This document shows, one piece after another, positions 35,812-44,397 of a stretch of 64,000 bases of DNA. The DNA comes from Paucibacter sp. TC2R-5. GTDB lineage: Bacteria > Pseudomonadota > Gammaproteobacteria > Burkholderiales > Burkholderiaceae_C. Each line of letters opens with the position of its first letter. Positions within the stretch are counted from its first letter, which is position 1. The notes below the pieces were generated by a model, which did no database searches, was not told the DNA's origin, and worked only from the letters and a program-made list of their open reading frames with translations. Made by a program: the position numbers and the translations under genes. The stretch is taken from contig NZ_JAJIRQ010000006.1 of assembly GCF_025717605.1 (NCBI RefSeq), forward strand, positions 68,015 through 132,014, written 5' to 3'.

Positions 35812-36288
35812 ATGTTCACAGCCAGCGCCAAAACTCTGACCCGCAGCCTGCTCTTGGCTGCTGCGGCCTTGGCCTGCGCCGCGCCGACGCTGGCCGCACC
35901 ACAAGCGCTGGGCGACGAGGAAATGCGCTCGGTCAATGGCGGCGCGCAAGCCGGCCCTCTGCTCGCCGCATCACTGGGCATGTCGCTGCCGGGTCTGCTG
36001 GACCTGCTGGGCAGCGACAAGCTGGCGGCCACCAAATCCAAACTCTCGCCGGCCGAATTTGCCGCCGCCATCCAGGCCGCAGGCTTGACCGCCGCCTTGC
36101 AAAGCGGCTACGACGGCCAAGGCGGCAGTCAGGTTTCCATGGGTGCTGCCAAATTGAACATGCAAGCCGGCCTGGCCGATCTCTTGAGCGCCGGCGCTGG
36201 CTCTTACAACGCCGGCAACTCGATGGGATCGATTGCCATTAGCAATCTGGATGCCGGTGGGACCCGCTTGCTGGTCTGGCATCACTGA
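35812..36288 (+). CDS. Small secreted protein with a post-signal LGDEEM..VNGG motif (158 aa)
   Basis: ATG 35812 gives a Sec signal peptide (LTRSLLLAAAALACAAPTLA, then AP), directly followed by QALGDEEMRSVNGGAQAG. That motif (L-x-D-E-E-M-x-x-V-x-G) recalls the short element found just after the signal in a set of proteobacterial exported proteins, and also the ELxxVxGG leaders of secreted peptides. The remaining 115 residues are Ala/Gly/Ser/Leu-rich with SMGSIAISNLDAGGTRLLVW near the end, suggesting beta structure. Function unknown; probably periplasmic, outer-membrane or secreted. Confidence 0.7.
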   Translation: MFTASAKTLTRSLLLAAAALACAAPTLAAPQALGDEEMRSVNGGAQAGPLLAASLGMSLPGLLDLLGSDKLAATKSKLSPAEFAAAIQAAGLTAALQSGYDGQGGSQVSMGAAKLNMQAGLADLLSAGAGSYNAGNSMGSIAISNLDAGGTRLLVWHH

Positions 36289-36318
36289 CAGCAGCGGCGG
36301 CCACGCCGCCCTGCCAAA

Positions 36319-38331
36319 TCAGAAATGAATCCCCTTCATCATCTGCTGCATCGCGATCGCCTCGGGTGAGAGCTGCGATTTGCCGCTCTTGCCCAGCTTG
36401 TCGCCCTTGGACGCATCGCTGTCCGGGAACATGCGGAAGGTCGTGTTCATGACGATCTGCGCGACGCGCGGCATCGCCGCATGCAGCAACTCGCCCGTGA
36501 TACCTAACCTCGTCGCCACCCGCACCGGTTTCGAGATGCAGGCCTGTGCCACCATATCGGCCGCTTCTTCGGGCGCCAGCGTCGGCACGTTTTTGTAGAT
36601 CTGCGTCGGCGCAATCATCGGTGTGCGCACCAAGGGCATATTGATGGTGGTGAAGGTGACACCCTGGTCGGCAAACTCCGACGAGGCGCAGCGCGTCCAG
36701 GCATCCAGCGCGGCCTTGCTGGCCACATAGGCCGAGAAGCGCGGCGCATTGGTCAAGACGCCAATGCTGGAGATATTGACCACATGGCCCTTGCGCTTGG
36801 CCACCATGCCGGGCAGCAGGCCCATGGTCACACGCAAGCAGCCAAAATAGTTCAGCTGCATGGTGCGCTCGAAGTCATGGAAGCGGTCGTAGCTACCCTC
36901 GATGGCGCGGCGGATCGAGCGGCCGGCGTTGTTGATCAAATAGTCAACGCCGCCGAAGGTCTCGGTCAGCCAGGCGACCATCGCCTTGCAGCTCTCCTCG
37001 TTGGAGATGTCGGCCGAGTAACTGTGTATCTTGGCGTCAGCACCGGCGGCGGCGCGGATCTCGGCGACTGCCTCGGCCAGCTTCACTTCATCGCGAGCGC
37101 AGATCACCGTGATCGCACCGGCTTCGGCAAACTTGATCGCCGAGGCCAGGCCGATGCCGCTCGAACCCCCGGTGACCAAGACCACCTTGCCGCCGCAAGC
37201 ACCGCGCAGGCTACGATCGATGAAGAGATCGGGGTCGAGGTGGCGTTCCCAGAAGTCCCACAGTCGCCAAGCGTAGTCATGCAGATTCGGACAGGCGATA
37301 CCACTACCCTTGAGCGCAGCGGCCGTTTCGCGGCAATCGAAGCGGGTCGGGTAGTTGATGAAGGTGAACATATCGTCCGGCAGACCCAGATCCTTCATCA
37401 CCGCATTGCGAATGCGCCGCACGGGTGCCAGCGCCATCAAGCCCTTTTTGACGCTCTTGGGGATAAAACCCAACAGTGCGGCGTTGATGAACAGATTCAT
37501 CTTCGGCGCATGCGCGGCCTTGGAGAAGATGTCCAGCACATCGCCAACGCGGTAGCCCACCGGGTCGACCAAATGGAAGCAGCGCCCCGTTGCGCGGGTC
37601 TGATGGCTGATGTGATCGAGCGCGTCAACGACAAAGTCGACCGGCACGATATTGACCCGCCCGCCTTCCAGACCGATCGACGGCAGCCAAGGCGGCAAGA
37701 TCTGGCGCAGGCGCTGAATTGGCTTGAAAAAATAGTAAGGGCCGTCGACCTTGTCCATCTCGCCGGTCTTGGAGTCACCGACCACCATGGCCGGGCGATA
37801 GACCGTCCAGGCTCGCTTGCACTCCTGCCGGACGATCTTCTCGCTCTCATGCTTGGTGTTGAAGTAGGGGTGATCCAGCCCCTCGGCCTCGTCGAACATA
37901 TCCTCGCGGAACACGCCTTCGTACAAGCCGGCGGCTGCGATGGATGAGACATGATGCACATGCCCGGCCTCGATAGCGGCCGCAAACTCGACCATGCTGC
38001 GCGTGCCGTCCACGTTAGCGGCCATCTGCGAGGCCTCATCGGCCTTCAAGTCATAGACGGCGGCGAGGTGGTAGACATGGTCGATCTGACCCTTCAAGGC
38101 CTTGAGGTCGGCCGCCGACACGCCGAGCTTTTTGCCGGTTAGGTCGCCAAACACCGGCAGCGCACGAGCCTTGCCGGACTTGGCCAGACCCCAGAACTCC
38201 AGCAACTCGGGCAGCTTGTCACGGCTTTCCTCACGCATCAGGAAATGAACCGTGCTGCCGCGCCGCGCCAACAGTTTCTTGACCAAGCGCTTGCCAATGA
38301 AGCCGGTCGCGCCGGTGACGAAATACTGCAT
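36319..38331 (-). CDS. Two-domain fatty acyl-CoA reductase (NAD-binding_4 plus SDR, 670 aa)
   Basis: The N-terminal extended-SDR domain begins YFVTGATGFIGKRLVKKLL, with HHVSSIAAAGLYEG and TKHESEKIV (Tyr-Lys region) and IVPVDFVVDALDHIS. A second classical SDR domain (about 375-620) has VTGGSSGIGLAS, NNAGRSIRRAIEGSYDRFHD, ISSIGVLTNAPRFSAYVASK and INMPLVRTPM. This architecture and length match the Marinobacter Maqu_2507-type fatty acyl-CoA reductases, which make fatty alcohols for wax esters, more closely than ordinary SDRs. It is divergent from the phasin gene. The family assignment is from memory of sequence pattern. Confidence 0.8.
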   Translation of the reverse strand: MQYFVTGATGFIGKRLVKKLLARRGSTVHFLMREESRDKLPELLEFWGLAKSGKARALPVFGDLTGKKLGVSAADLKALKGQIDHVYHLAAVYDLKADEASQMAANVDGTRSMVEFAAAIEAGHVHHVSSIAAAGLYEGVFREDMFDEAEGLDHPYFNTKHESEKIVRQECKRAWTVYRPAMVVGDSKTGEMDKVDGPYYFFKPIQRLRQILPPWLPSIGLEGGRVNIVPVDFVVDALDHISHQTRATGRCFHLVDPVGYRVGDVLDIFSKAAHAPKMNLFINAALLGFIPKSVKKGLMALAPVRRIRNAVMKDLGLPDDMFTFINYPTRFDCRETAAALKGSGIACPNLHDYAWRLWDFWERHLDPDLFIDRSLRGACGGKVVLVTGGSSGIGLASAIKFAEAGAITVICARDEVKLAEAVAEIRAAAGADAKIHSYSADISNEESCKAMVAWLTETFGGVDYLINNAGRSIRRAIEGSYDRFHDFERTMQLNYFGCLRVTMGLLPGMVAKRKGHVVNISSIGVLTNAPRFSAYVASKAALDAWTRCASSEFADQGVTFTTINMPLVRTPMIAPTQIYKNVPTLAPEEAADMVAQACISKPVRVATRLGITGELLHAAMPRVAQIVMNTTFRMFPDSDASKGDKLGKSGKSQLSPEAIAMQQMMKGIHF

Positions 38332-38441
38332 GTTTGTCTCCTTTGTCTAGCTCGGATTCTTGACCATCTGGAAGGGCTTGCTGATGCGCGATTACCCGCA
38401 GTTCGCGCGACCGATCTGGTGAGAACTCACTAGGAACCCTG

Positions 38442-38470
38442 TACACATCGGCGCTTATGGCATTTATAGT
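38442..38470 (+). promoter_or_regulatory. Putative sigma-70 promoter of the phasin gene
   Basis: TACACA (38442-38447) and TATAGT (38465-38470) are spaced by 17 bp and lie 54 bp upstream of the phasin ATG at 38525, which is preceded by an AAGGA Shine-Dalgarno. Both boxes are imperfect, so the call is tentative. Confidence 0.5.
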
Positions 38471-38524
38471 GAAAGGCATCCCAGCGCGATCCGTGCAAAC
38501 ACACCACCACCAAGGACGAACGAC

Positions 38525-39340
38525 ATGGTCAAGAAGCTTCAGAAGATGGCAGCCAAGAAGAACACCGCTTCCAGCGCGGGCTTTGCCTCGGCGCTGCCGG
38601 CCGGCCTGCTGGACAGCCAGCTTGCCCAAGGCATCAAGGACTCCGCACAACATATCTGGGCCGCCGGACTCGGCGCCTTCGCCAAGGCGCAGGGGGAAGG
38701 TGGCAAGGTCTTTGAAGCGCTGGTCAAGGAAGGCCTGCACCTGCAGAAAAAGACTCAGTCTGCGGCCGAAGAAAAGCTCGGCGCCATGGCCAGCAAGGTC
38801 ACCGATATGGCCGGCGGCGTGGGCAATAAGGCAGGTCAGCATTGGGACAAGCTGGAATCCATCTTCGAAGAACGCGTCGCCCGCGCCCTGAACCGCCTGG
38901 GCGTGCCCTCGGCCAAGGATGTGGCCGAGTTGATCGCCAGCATCGACGCGCTGAACGCGGCTGTGGGCATCAAGGCCCCGGCGAAAAAGGCCGCCAAGGC
39001 AGCAGCAAAGGCAGCTGACAAGCCGACAGCGAAGCCAGCAGCAAAGCCGGCGGCTAAAAAGGTCGCGGCCAAAGCACCCGCCAAAGCTCCGGTTAAAGCA
39101 CCCGTTAAAGCTGCCGTCAAAGCAGCTTCTGCAAAAGCCGCTCCCGCCAAGACAGCCGTGAAAGCCGCAGCCAAATCCGCTGTGAAGGCCGCCCCGAAAG
39201 CAGCCGCCAAGCCAAGCGCCAAGCCTGCAACGAAAGCGGTGCCAACGCCGTTCAAGAAGGCCGCCACCAAGAAAGAAGCCGCTCCCGCAGCAGCCGTCAG
39301 CGAAGTGGCGCAGACCGTCGCAGCGGCCGTCGAGTCCTGA
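38525..39340 (+). CDS. PhaF-like polyhydroxyalkanoate granule protein with AKP-rich C-terminus (271 aa)
   Basis: Residues 1-145 form a phasin-like helical region (QHIWAAGLGAFAKAQGEGGK, then VFEALVKEGLHLQKK, and ARALNRLGVPSAKDVAELIA). Residues 150-250 are tandem Ala-Lys-Pro repeats (AKAPVKAPVKAAVKAASAKA and similar), resembling histone H1/AlgP. In PhaF proteins this tail binds DNA so that granules segregate with the nucleoid, while the phasin part coats the granule. It is divergent from the fatty acyl-CoA reductase and 42 bp ahead of a patatin gene. Confidence 0.88.
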   Translation: MVKKLQKMAAKKNTASSAGFASALPAGLLDSQLAQGIKDSAQHIWAAGLGAFAKAQGEGGKVFEALVKEGLHLQKKTQSAAEEKLGAMASKVTDMAGGVGNKAGQHWDKLESIFEERVARALNRLGVPSAKDVAELIASIDALNAAVGIKAPAKKAAKAAAKAADKPTAKPAAKPAAKKVAAKAPAKAPVKAPVKAAVKAASAKAAPAKTAVKAAAKSAVKAAPKAAAKPSAKPATKAVPTPFKKAATKKEAAPAAAVSEVAQTVAAAVES

Positions 39341-39382
39341 GCTCGGCCACGCGCCTGAGTCTGGCCAGCCTGGGTCCATCGC

Positions 39383-40591
39383 TTGAAACCTGAGGACAAA
39401 ACGGCTCCACGAATTGGCTTGGCGCTGGCAGGCGGTGGGCCTTTGGGGGCCATCTACGAAATCGGCGCGCTGTGTGCACTGGAAGAGGCGATTGACGGCC
39501 TCTCCTTCACCGAATGTGACGGCTTTATCGGCGTCAGTGCGGGCGGCTTTATCGCCGCCGGCCTGGCCAACGGTATAAGCCCGCGCGACTTGTGCGCCGC
39601 CTTCATCGAAAACCGCGACTACTCGCCCGACAGTTTCGACCCGGCCGAGTTGCTGCGGCCAGCCTGGGCCGAATACCGCTCACGCCTGAAGCTGTTGCCC
39701 AAGCTGCTGTTTCGCGCAAGCTGGGCCGCCTTGGTACAGGGCCGCTCGGTGCTGGGTTCTTTCGAACGCCTGGGTGCGGCCTTGCCGACCGGACTGCTGT
39801 CCGGAGAAATCCTGGCCGCGCAACTGAAGCTGCTGTTCAGCCGCCCCGGCCGCAGCAATGACTTCCGCCAGCTGAAAAAGCGCCTGGTGCTGGTGGCCAC
39901 CGATCTGGACAGCGGTGAGGCCACGCCTTTTGGCCTACCCGGCTGGGATCACATTCCGATCTCGCAGGCCGTGCAAGCCAGCGCTGCTTTGCCGGGGCTG
40001 TTCCCACCGGTATCCATCGAAGGTCGGCATTATGTGGACGGCGCGCTGAAGAAGACCTTGCATGCGTCGGTACTCTTGCAAGAAGGCCTGGATCTGCTGA
40101 TTTGCCTGAATCCGCTGGTGCCCTATGAGTCTGACCCGGCCGACTCGACACGCACCAAACGTGCGCGTATCCCGCACCTGGTCGACGGCGGCCTGCCCTT
40201 GGTGCTAAGCCAGACCTTCCGCTCGCTGATCCACTCGCGGCTGGAACTGGGCTTCAAGCGCTACGAACACAGCCATCCGGAAACCGACATCTTGCTGTTC
40301 GAGCCCGATCACCGCGACGCCGAAATGTTCCTGGCCAACACCTTCAGCTACTCGCAGCGTCATCATCTGGCCGAGCATGCCTACCAAAGCACCCGTGCTG
40401 CGCTGAAGCAGCGCGCGCCGCATTTGGGCAAACAACTGGCGCGCCATGGCTTGCGGCTGAACACCGAAGTTCTGGATGACCCCAGCCTGCGCCTGCTGGG
40501 CGAGCCGGGTGAGCACCGGATGGCGGCCGCGCTGCGCGATTTGCGCCGCACGCTAAAAACACTGCAGAGCAAGCACAGCCCTACATCGTGA
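39383..40591 (+). CDS. Patatin-like phospholipase, TTG start (402 aa)
   Basis: Patatin catalytic elements are all present: oxyanion hole ALAGGGPLGAIYE (residues 14-26), nucleophile GVSAG (Ser52) and the Asp of YVDGALKK. The protein should be a serine acyl-hydrolase acting on lipids, possibly on granule-associated lipid in view of its neighbours. No ATG precedes the first conserved motif in frame; TTG at 39383 gives MKPEDKTAPRIGLALAGGGP, which is the normal distance. It lies 42 bp after the phasin gene. Confidence 0.87.
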   Translation: MKPEDKTAPRIGLALAGGGPLGAIYEIGALCALEEAIDGLSFTECDGFIGVSAGGFIAAGLANGISPRDLCAAFIENRDYSPDSFDPAELLRPAWAEYRSRLKLLPKLLFRASWAALVQGRSVLGSFERLGAALPTGLLSGEILAAQLKLLFSRPGRSNDFRQLKKRLVLVATDLDSGEATPFGLPGWDHIPISQAVQASAALPGLFPPVSIEGRHYVDGALKKTLHASVLLQEGLDLLICLNPLVPYESDPADSTRTKRARIPHLVDGGLPLVLSQTFRSLIHSRLELGFKRYEHSHPETDILLFEPDHRDAEMFLANTFSYSQRHHLAEHAYQSTRAALKQRAPHLGKQLARHGLRLNTEVLDDPSLRLLGEPGEHRMAAALRDLRRTLKTLQSKHSPTS

Positions 40592-40743
40592 ACCCGTTCA
40601 CGTTTGGCGATTCGACCCCCTGTGAACACGGGGATGCGCAGGCCCGATCAAGCCGCCAGAATTGCATCCAGGCAATGAGAAACAAGCTCTGAGAGGCGTG
40701 AACGGGGTAGAGGCCAGCAGCGTCAAGCTAGTGCTCAGAACTG

Positions 40744-40776
40744 AAAAGGGGAACCCGCAAGGGCTCCCCTTTTTTT
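40744..40776. terminator. Bidirectional rho-independent terminator between patatin and M32 genes
   Basis: The sequence forms a stem from AAAAGGGG(AA)CCC and GGG(CT)CCCCTTTT around a GCAA loop, with A- and T-runs on both sides. It lies between the convergent patatin and carboxypeptidase genes and can serve both. Confidence 0.88.
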
Positions 40777-40795
40777 CTTCACCAAACGCGCGGCA

Positions 40796-42283
40796 TCAAG
40801 CCAAGTAGCGGGCCTGCAAATGGGCCTTGAAATGCGCCGGGTTGAGCGTTTCACCGCTGGCGGCCTTGACCAAGTCGGGCGTTTCCAAGCGGCTGCCCTG
40901 CAGCCAGATATTGCTGCGCAACCAGTCGAACACCGGCGCCAGATTGCCGGCGGCAATGTCGGCGTCAAGCGTCGGGCGGCTGCGGCGAATGGCGGCGAAC
41001 CACTGGGCCGCATACATCGCGCCCAAGGTGTAGCAAGGGAAATAGCCGAACAGGCCGCAACCCCAGTGCACGTCCTGCATGCAGCCGTCCTTGTAGTTGC
41101 CGCGCGTGTCCACGCCCAGCAGCTCCATCATCTTGGCATCCCACAGCGCGGGGATGTCCTCGCACTCGATCTGCCCTTCGATCAAGGCGCGCTCGATCTC
41201 ATAGCGCAGGATCACATGGGCCGGGTAGGTCACTTCGTCGGCATCGACGCGGATGAAAGCAGGGTGGACGCGTGTCAGCAGGCGATTCAAGTTAGCCGGC
41301 TCAAAGGCGGCCTGCGCGCCGAAATGCTTGCTCACCAAGGGGCTCAGCAATTGGGCAAAGGCCGGATGGCTGCCGAGCTGCATCTCGAAGCTCAGCGACT
41401 GGCTCTCGTGCAAGCCCATCGAACGCGCATTGGCCAGCGGCTGACCCAGCCATTCGCGCGGCAAATTCTGCTCGTAGCGGGCATGGCCGGTTTCATGAAT
41501 GACGCCCATCAGGCTGGGCAAAAAGTCATCCTCACGGTAGCGCGTGGTGATGCGCACATCCTCGGGCACGCCACCGCAAAACGGGTGGGCGCTCTCGTCC
41601 AGGCGACCGGCCTCGAAGTCAAAGCCGACCAACTGCATGGCCGCCAGGCCCAGCGCGCGCTGGGCTTCTTTGGCGAAAGGACCTTGTGGGCGAAGCGTGG
41701 TCTCCTGGGCCTGCTTGGCCTGCACATCCTTGATCAACTGCGGCAGCCAGCTGCGCAGATCACCAAAAACCCGGTCCACTTCGGCCGCGCGCATGCCCGG
41801 CTCATATTGATCCATCAAGGCGTCGTACAGGCCTAGGCCACTGCTCTCGGACAGGCAGCGCGCTTCTTCGCGCGCCAGCTTGACGCATTCGCGCAGCAGC
41901 GGCAGGTAGCCGGCCCAGTCATTGGCGGGGCGCTGGGTGCGCCAGGCATGTTCGCAGCGCGAGTTGGCCAGCGACTTGGCTTCGACCAGGCTTTGCGGCA
42001 AGGCGTTCGATGACATCCAGACACGGCGCATTTCGCGCAAATTGGCGCGCTGATCCGCGGTCAAGGGCTCGCCCGCTGCGGCGTCCAGCAGCCCCTTGAG
42101 CTGTGGCTCGGTCGCCAGTTGATGCAGCATGCCGCCCATCTCGGCCAGCGCCAGCGAGCGCGCTTCATTGCCCTTGGACGGCATATTGGCGGACTGGTCC
42201 CATTGCGCCATGGACTGCAGGTGCGCCAAGCGGTGCAAGCGTTGATGGCGCTGGTAAAGGTCGTTGTAAGCGGGTGTGCTCAT
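40796..42283 (-). CDS. M32 family (Taq-type) zinc carboxypeptidase (495 aa)
   Basis: Contains all M32 signatures: HPFCGG (233-238), DVRITTRY (242-249), the zinc motif HETGH (263-267), GLHESQSLSFE with the third ligand, and the late YPAHVILRYEIERALI segment. It removes C-terminal residues from peptides in the cytoplasm. The length is normal for the family. It is convergent with the patatin gene and shares its terminator. Confidence 0.95.
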   Translation of the reverse strand: MSTPAYNDLYQRHQRLHRLAHLQSMAQWDQSANMPSKGNEARSLALAEMGGMLHQLATEPQLKGLLDAAAGEPLTADQRANLREMRRVWMSSNALPQSLVEAKSLANSRCEHAWRTQRPANDWAGYLPLLRECVKLAREEARCLSESSGLGLYDALMDQYEPGMRAAEVDRVFGDLRSWLPQLIKDVQAKQAQETTLRPQGPFAKEAQRALGLAAMQLVGFDFEAGRLDESAHPFCGGVPEDVRITTRYREDDFLPSLMGVIHETGHARYEQNLPREWLGQPLANARSMGLHESQSLSFEMQLGSHPAFAQLLSPLVSKHFGAQAAFEPANLNRLLTRVHPAFIRVDADEVTYPAHVILRYEIERALIEGQIECEDIPALWDAKMMELLGVDTRGNYKDGCMQDVHWGCGLFGYFPCYTLGAMYAAQWFAAIRRSRPTLDADIAAGNLAPVFDWLRSNIWLQGSRLETPDLVKAASGETLNPAHFKAHLQARYLA

Positions 42284-42374
42284 AGTGGGGTCAATGGCCG
42301 GTAGGCATCAAAGGGCTGGGAGGTTGGAGCCGACATTGTCCACGCTGGACGGCCCAGCTCGGCCGTCCCAAAAC

Positions 42375-42866
42375 TCATACCGACCCCGGGAATACCCATA
42401 GCAAGGCCGCCGTCATCAAGACATAGCGGATGAACTTGCCCACGGCCATATAGGCCACACAGGGCCAAAAAGGCAGGCGCAACCAGCCAGCCAGCGCACA
42501 CATGGGGTCGCCGACCACCGGCAGCCAACTCAGCAAGCAAGTCTTGGCGCCGAACCGAGAAAACCAGGCCAAAACCCTGGGGTTCGGAGGCTTGCGATGG
42601 GTGGCGCGCTCATAGGCTGCCTCGGCGCCATAGCCCATCCACCAACTGATCGCGCCGCCCATGGTGTTGCCCGCCGTCGCCACCAAAATCGCCGGCCAGA
42701 AAAAGGCCGGGTCGGCCTTGATCACCAAAAACACCGCCGGCTCCGAACCCAGGGGCAGCAAGGTGGCCGAGACCAAGGCAATCAAAAACACGCTGATCAA
42801 GCCCACTTCCGGCACGGCCAAGAGCACAAACAAACTGCGTAACAATGATTCCAAATGGGCTTCCAT
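42375..42866 (-). CDS. YqaA-like small inner-membrane protein (SNARE-associated/DedA-like, 163 aa)
   Basis: Shows the YqaA pattern: IALVSATLLPLGSEPAVFLV, ATAGNTMGGAISWWMGYGAE, RFGAKTCLLSWLPVVGDPMC and a final hydrophobic segment YMAVGKFIRYVLMTAALLWV. These small DedA-like proteins sit in the inner membrane and may move lipids, but the role of YqaA is not known. Two in-frame starts are possible (42875 and 42866); the inner one has a GAGG ahead of it. It is divergent from dusB. Confidence 0.82.
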   Translation of the reverse strand: MEAHLESLLRSLFVLLAVPEVGLISVFLIALVSATLLPLGSEPAVFLVIKADPAFFWPAILVATAGNTMGGAISWWMGYGAEAAYERATHRKPPNPRVLAWFSRFGAKTCLLSWLPVVGDPMCALAGWLRLPFWPCVAYMAVGKFIRYVLMTAALLWVFPGSV

Positions 42867-42957
42867 GGCCCTCATTATGGGCAGGGCTGTCGCCGCAGGC
42901 TCGGTGGGCGGCAGATAGCGCTGGGCGAGCTGGCTACCCAGCCTTGCCCCGAGCAGG

Positions 42958-42984
42958 TATAATTTTGCCTCTTTTTTAGGCAAA
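42958..42984 (+). promoter_or_regulatory. dusB-fis promoter -10 box and leader hairpin
   Basis: A perfect TATAAT (42958-42963) lies 37 bp before the dusB ATG; no good -35 box is seen 17 bp upstream. Immediately after it, arms TTTGCCT (42964-42970) and AGGCAAA (42978-42984) flank a CTTTTTT loop. Fis operons are growth-rate controlled in other bacteria; nothing more can be concluded here. Confidence 0.5.
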
Positions 42985-42999
42985 GCCCTCCCCTCCCCC

Positions 43000-44070
43000 A
43001 TGTCCGCCAAGCAACCGGTCCTGCAGATCGGTCCCCATCTCCTGCCGAACAATCTGTTCGTGGCGCCCATGGCCGGCGTCACCGACAGGCCGTTCCGCCA
43101 GCTCTGCAAACGCATGGGTGCAGGCTACGCCGTGAGCGAAATGGTGACCTCGCGCAAGGACTTGTGGAGCAGCCTGAAGACTTCGCGACGCGCCAACCAC
43201 GAAGGCGAGGCCGGCCCTATCGCCGTGCAGATTGCCGGCACCGACGCGGCCATGATGGCCGAGGCCACGCGCTACAACATTGAGCGCGGCGCGCAGATCA
43301 TCGACATCAATATGGGCTGCCCGGCCAAGAAGGTGTGCAATAAATGGGCCGGCTCGGCCCTGATGCAAGACGAGGCGCTGGCGCTGGAGATCATTGAGGC
43401 GGTGGTGGAGGCGGCGGCGGCGCATGGCGTGCCGGTCAGCTTGAAGATGCGCACCGGCTGGTGTGCGAGTGAAAAAAATGCCCTGCGCCTGAGCCTGGCT
43501 GCCGAAGGCGCCGGCGTGGCCATGGTCACCGTGCATGGTCGCACCCGTGAGCAGGGTTACAAGGGCGAAGCCGAATACGCCACCGTGGCGGCCGTCAAAG
43601 CGGCGCTGAGAATACCGGTGGTCGCCAATGGCGATATCGATTCACCGCAAAAAGCCCGGGATGTGTTGGCCTTGACCGGCGCCGACGCGGTAATGATTGG
43701 CCGCGCGGCCCAGGGTCGGCCCTGGATTTTTGCGGAAACCGCGCATTTTTTGGCCACCGGCGAGCAGTTGCCGGCGCCTACCGTCACCCAGGCGCGAGAC
43801 TGGCTGGTCGAACACCTGCATGATCACTACAGCCTCTACGGCGAGCTGACCGGCATGCGCACCGCGCGCAAGCATATCGGCTGGGCCGTCGCAGACTTGC
43901 CCGGTGGCGAAGCATTTCGCCAGGAAATGAACCTACTGGAGAGCAGCGCCGCGCAAGTCAAGGCCTTGCAAGCTTGGTTTGACACACTTGGGGCTTCCTA
44001 TCAGCGCTTGCCCTATCTTGCCAAGCTGCCAGAAGCTCGAACAATAGCTCCCCATGAATACAAGCAATAA
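43000..44070 (+). CDS. dusB: tRNA-dihydrouridine synthase DusB
   Basis: The 356-residue flavoprotein has FVAPMAGVTDRPFRQLCKRM, the catalytic-cysteine segment NMGCPAKKVCNKWAGSALM, TVHGRTREQGYKGEAEY and VVANGDIDSPQKARDVL. It reduces specific uridines in tRNA using FMN. The 3' part (DWLVEHLHDHYSLYGELTGM, RTARKHIGW) is typical of DusB. A fis-like gene follows 17 bp downstream, the well-known dusB-fis arrangement. Confidence 0.96.
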   Translation: MSAKQPVLQIGPHLLPNNLFVAPMAGVTDRPFRQLCKRMGAGYAVSEMVTSRKDLWSSLKTSRRANHEGEAGPIAVQIAGTDAAMMAEATRYNIERGAQIIDINMGCPAKKVCNKWAGSALMQDEALALEIIEAVVEAAAAHGVPVSLKMRTGWCASEKNALRLSLAAEGAGVAMVTVHGRTREQGYKGEAEYATVAAVKAALRIPVVANGDIDSPQKARDVLALTGADAVMIGRAAQGRPWIFAETAHFLATGEQLPAPTVTQARDWLVEHLHDHYSLYGELTGMRTARKHIGWAVADLPGGEAFRQEMNLLESSAAQVKALQAWFDTLGASYQRLPYLAKLPEARTIAPHEYKQ

Positions 44071-44087
44071 AGATTGAGACAACAGGC

Positions 44088-44324
44088 ATGATGACCCCGA
44101 AAACAATCGATGCCTGCGTGCGCGACAACCTCGAAACCTATTTCCGCGACCTGGACGGCGAAGAGCCGCACTCGATGCATGAAATGTTGATCCAAGTGGT
44201 CGAGAAACCTCTGCTGGAGGTGGTGATGAAACACGCCGCCGGCAACCAAAGCAAGGCCGCCGAATGGCTGGGCATCAACCGCAACACGCTGCGGCGCAAG
44301 TTGACCGAGCATAAATTGCTCTAG
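44088..44324 (+). CDS. fis: Fis-family DNA-binding protein (78 aa)
   Basis: A short protein with the Fis C-terminal HTH (LEVVMKHAAGNQSKAAEWLG, then INRNTLRRKLTEHKLL). Betaproteobacterial Fis homologues have this 75-80 residue length, shorter than E. coli Fis at the N-terminus. It is a nucleoid-associated regulator. Two adjacent ATG codons (44088 and 44091) could serve as start. Operon position after dusB supports the call. Confidence 0.93.
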   Translation: MMTPKTIDACVRDNLETYFRDLDGEEPHSMHEMLIQVVEKPLLEVVMKHAAGNQSKAAEWLGINRNTLRRKLTEHKLL

Positions 44325-44397
44325 CCCGTTCGAGCACAAGCAAGCGCAACTCCCCAGCGCGAACGCATCTTTCTAACGTAGTAGCTCCCCGCACACC

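Noticed and set aside
39000-39250. Tandem AKP-coding repeats as a satellite or mobile repeat
   Set aside because: They are in frame within the phasin gene and match the known PhaF/H1-like tail.
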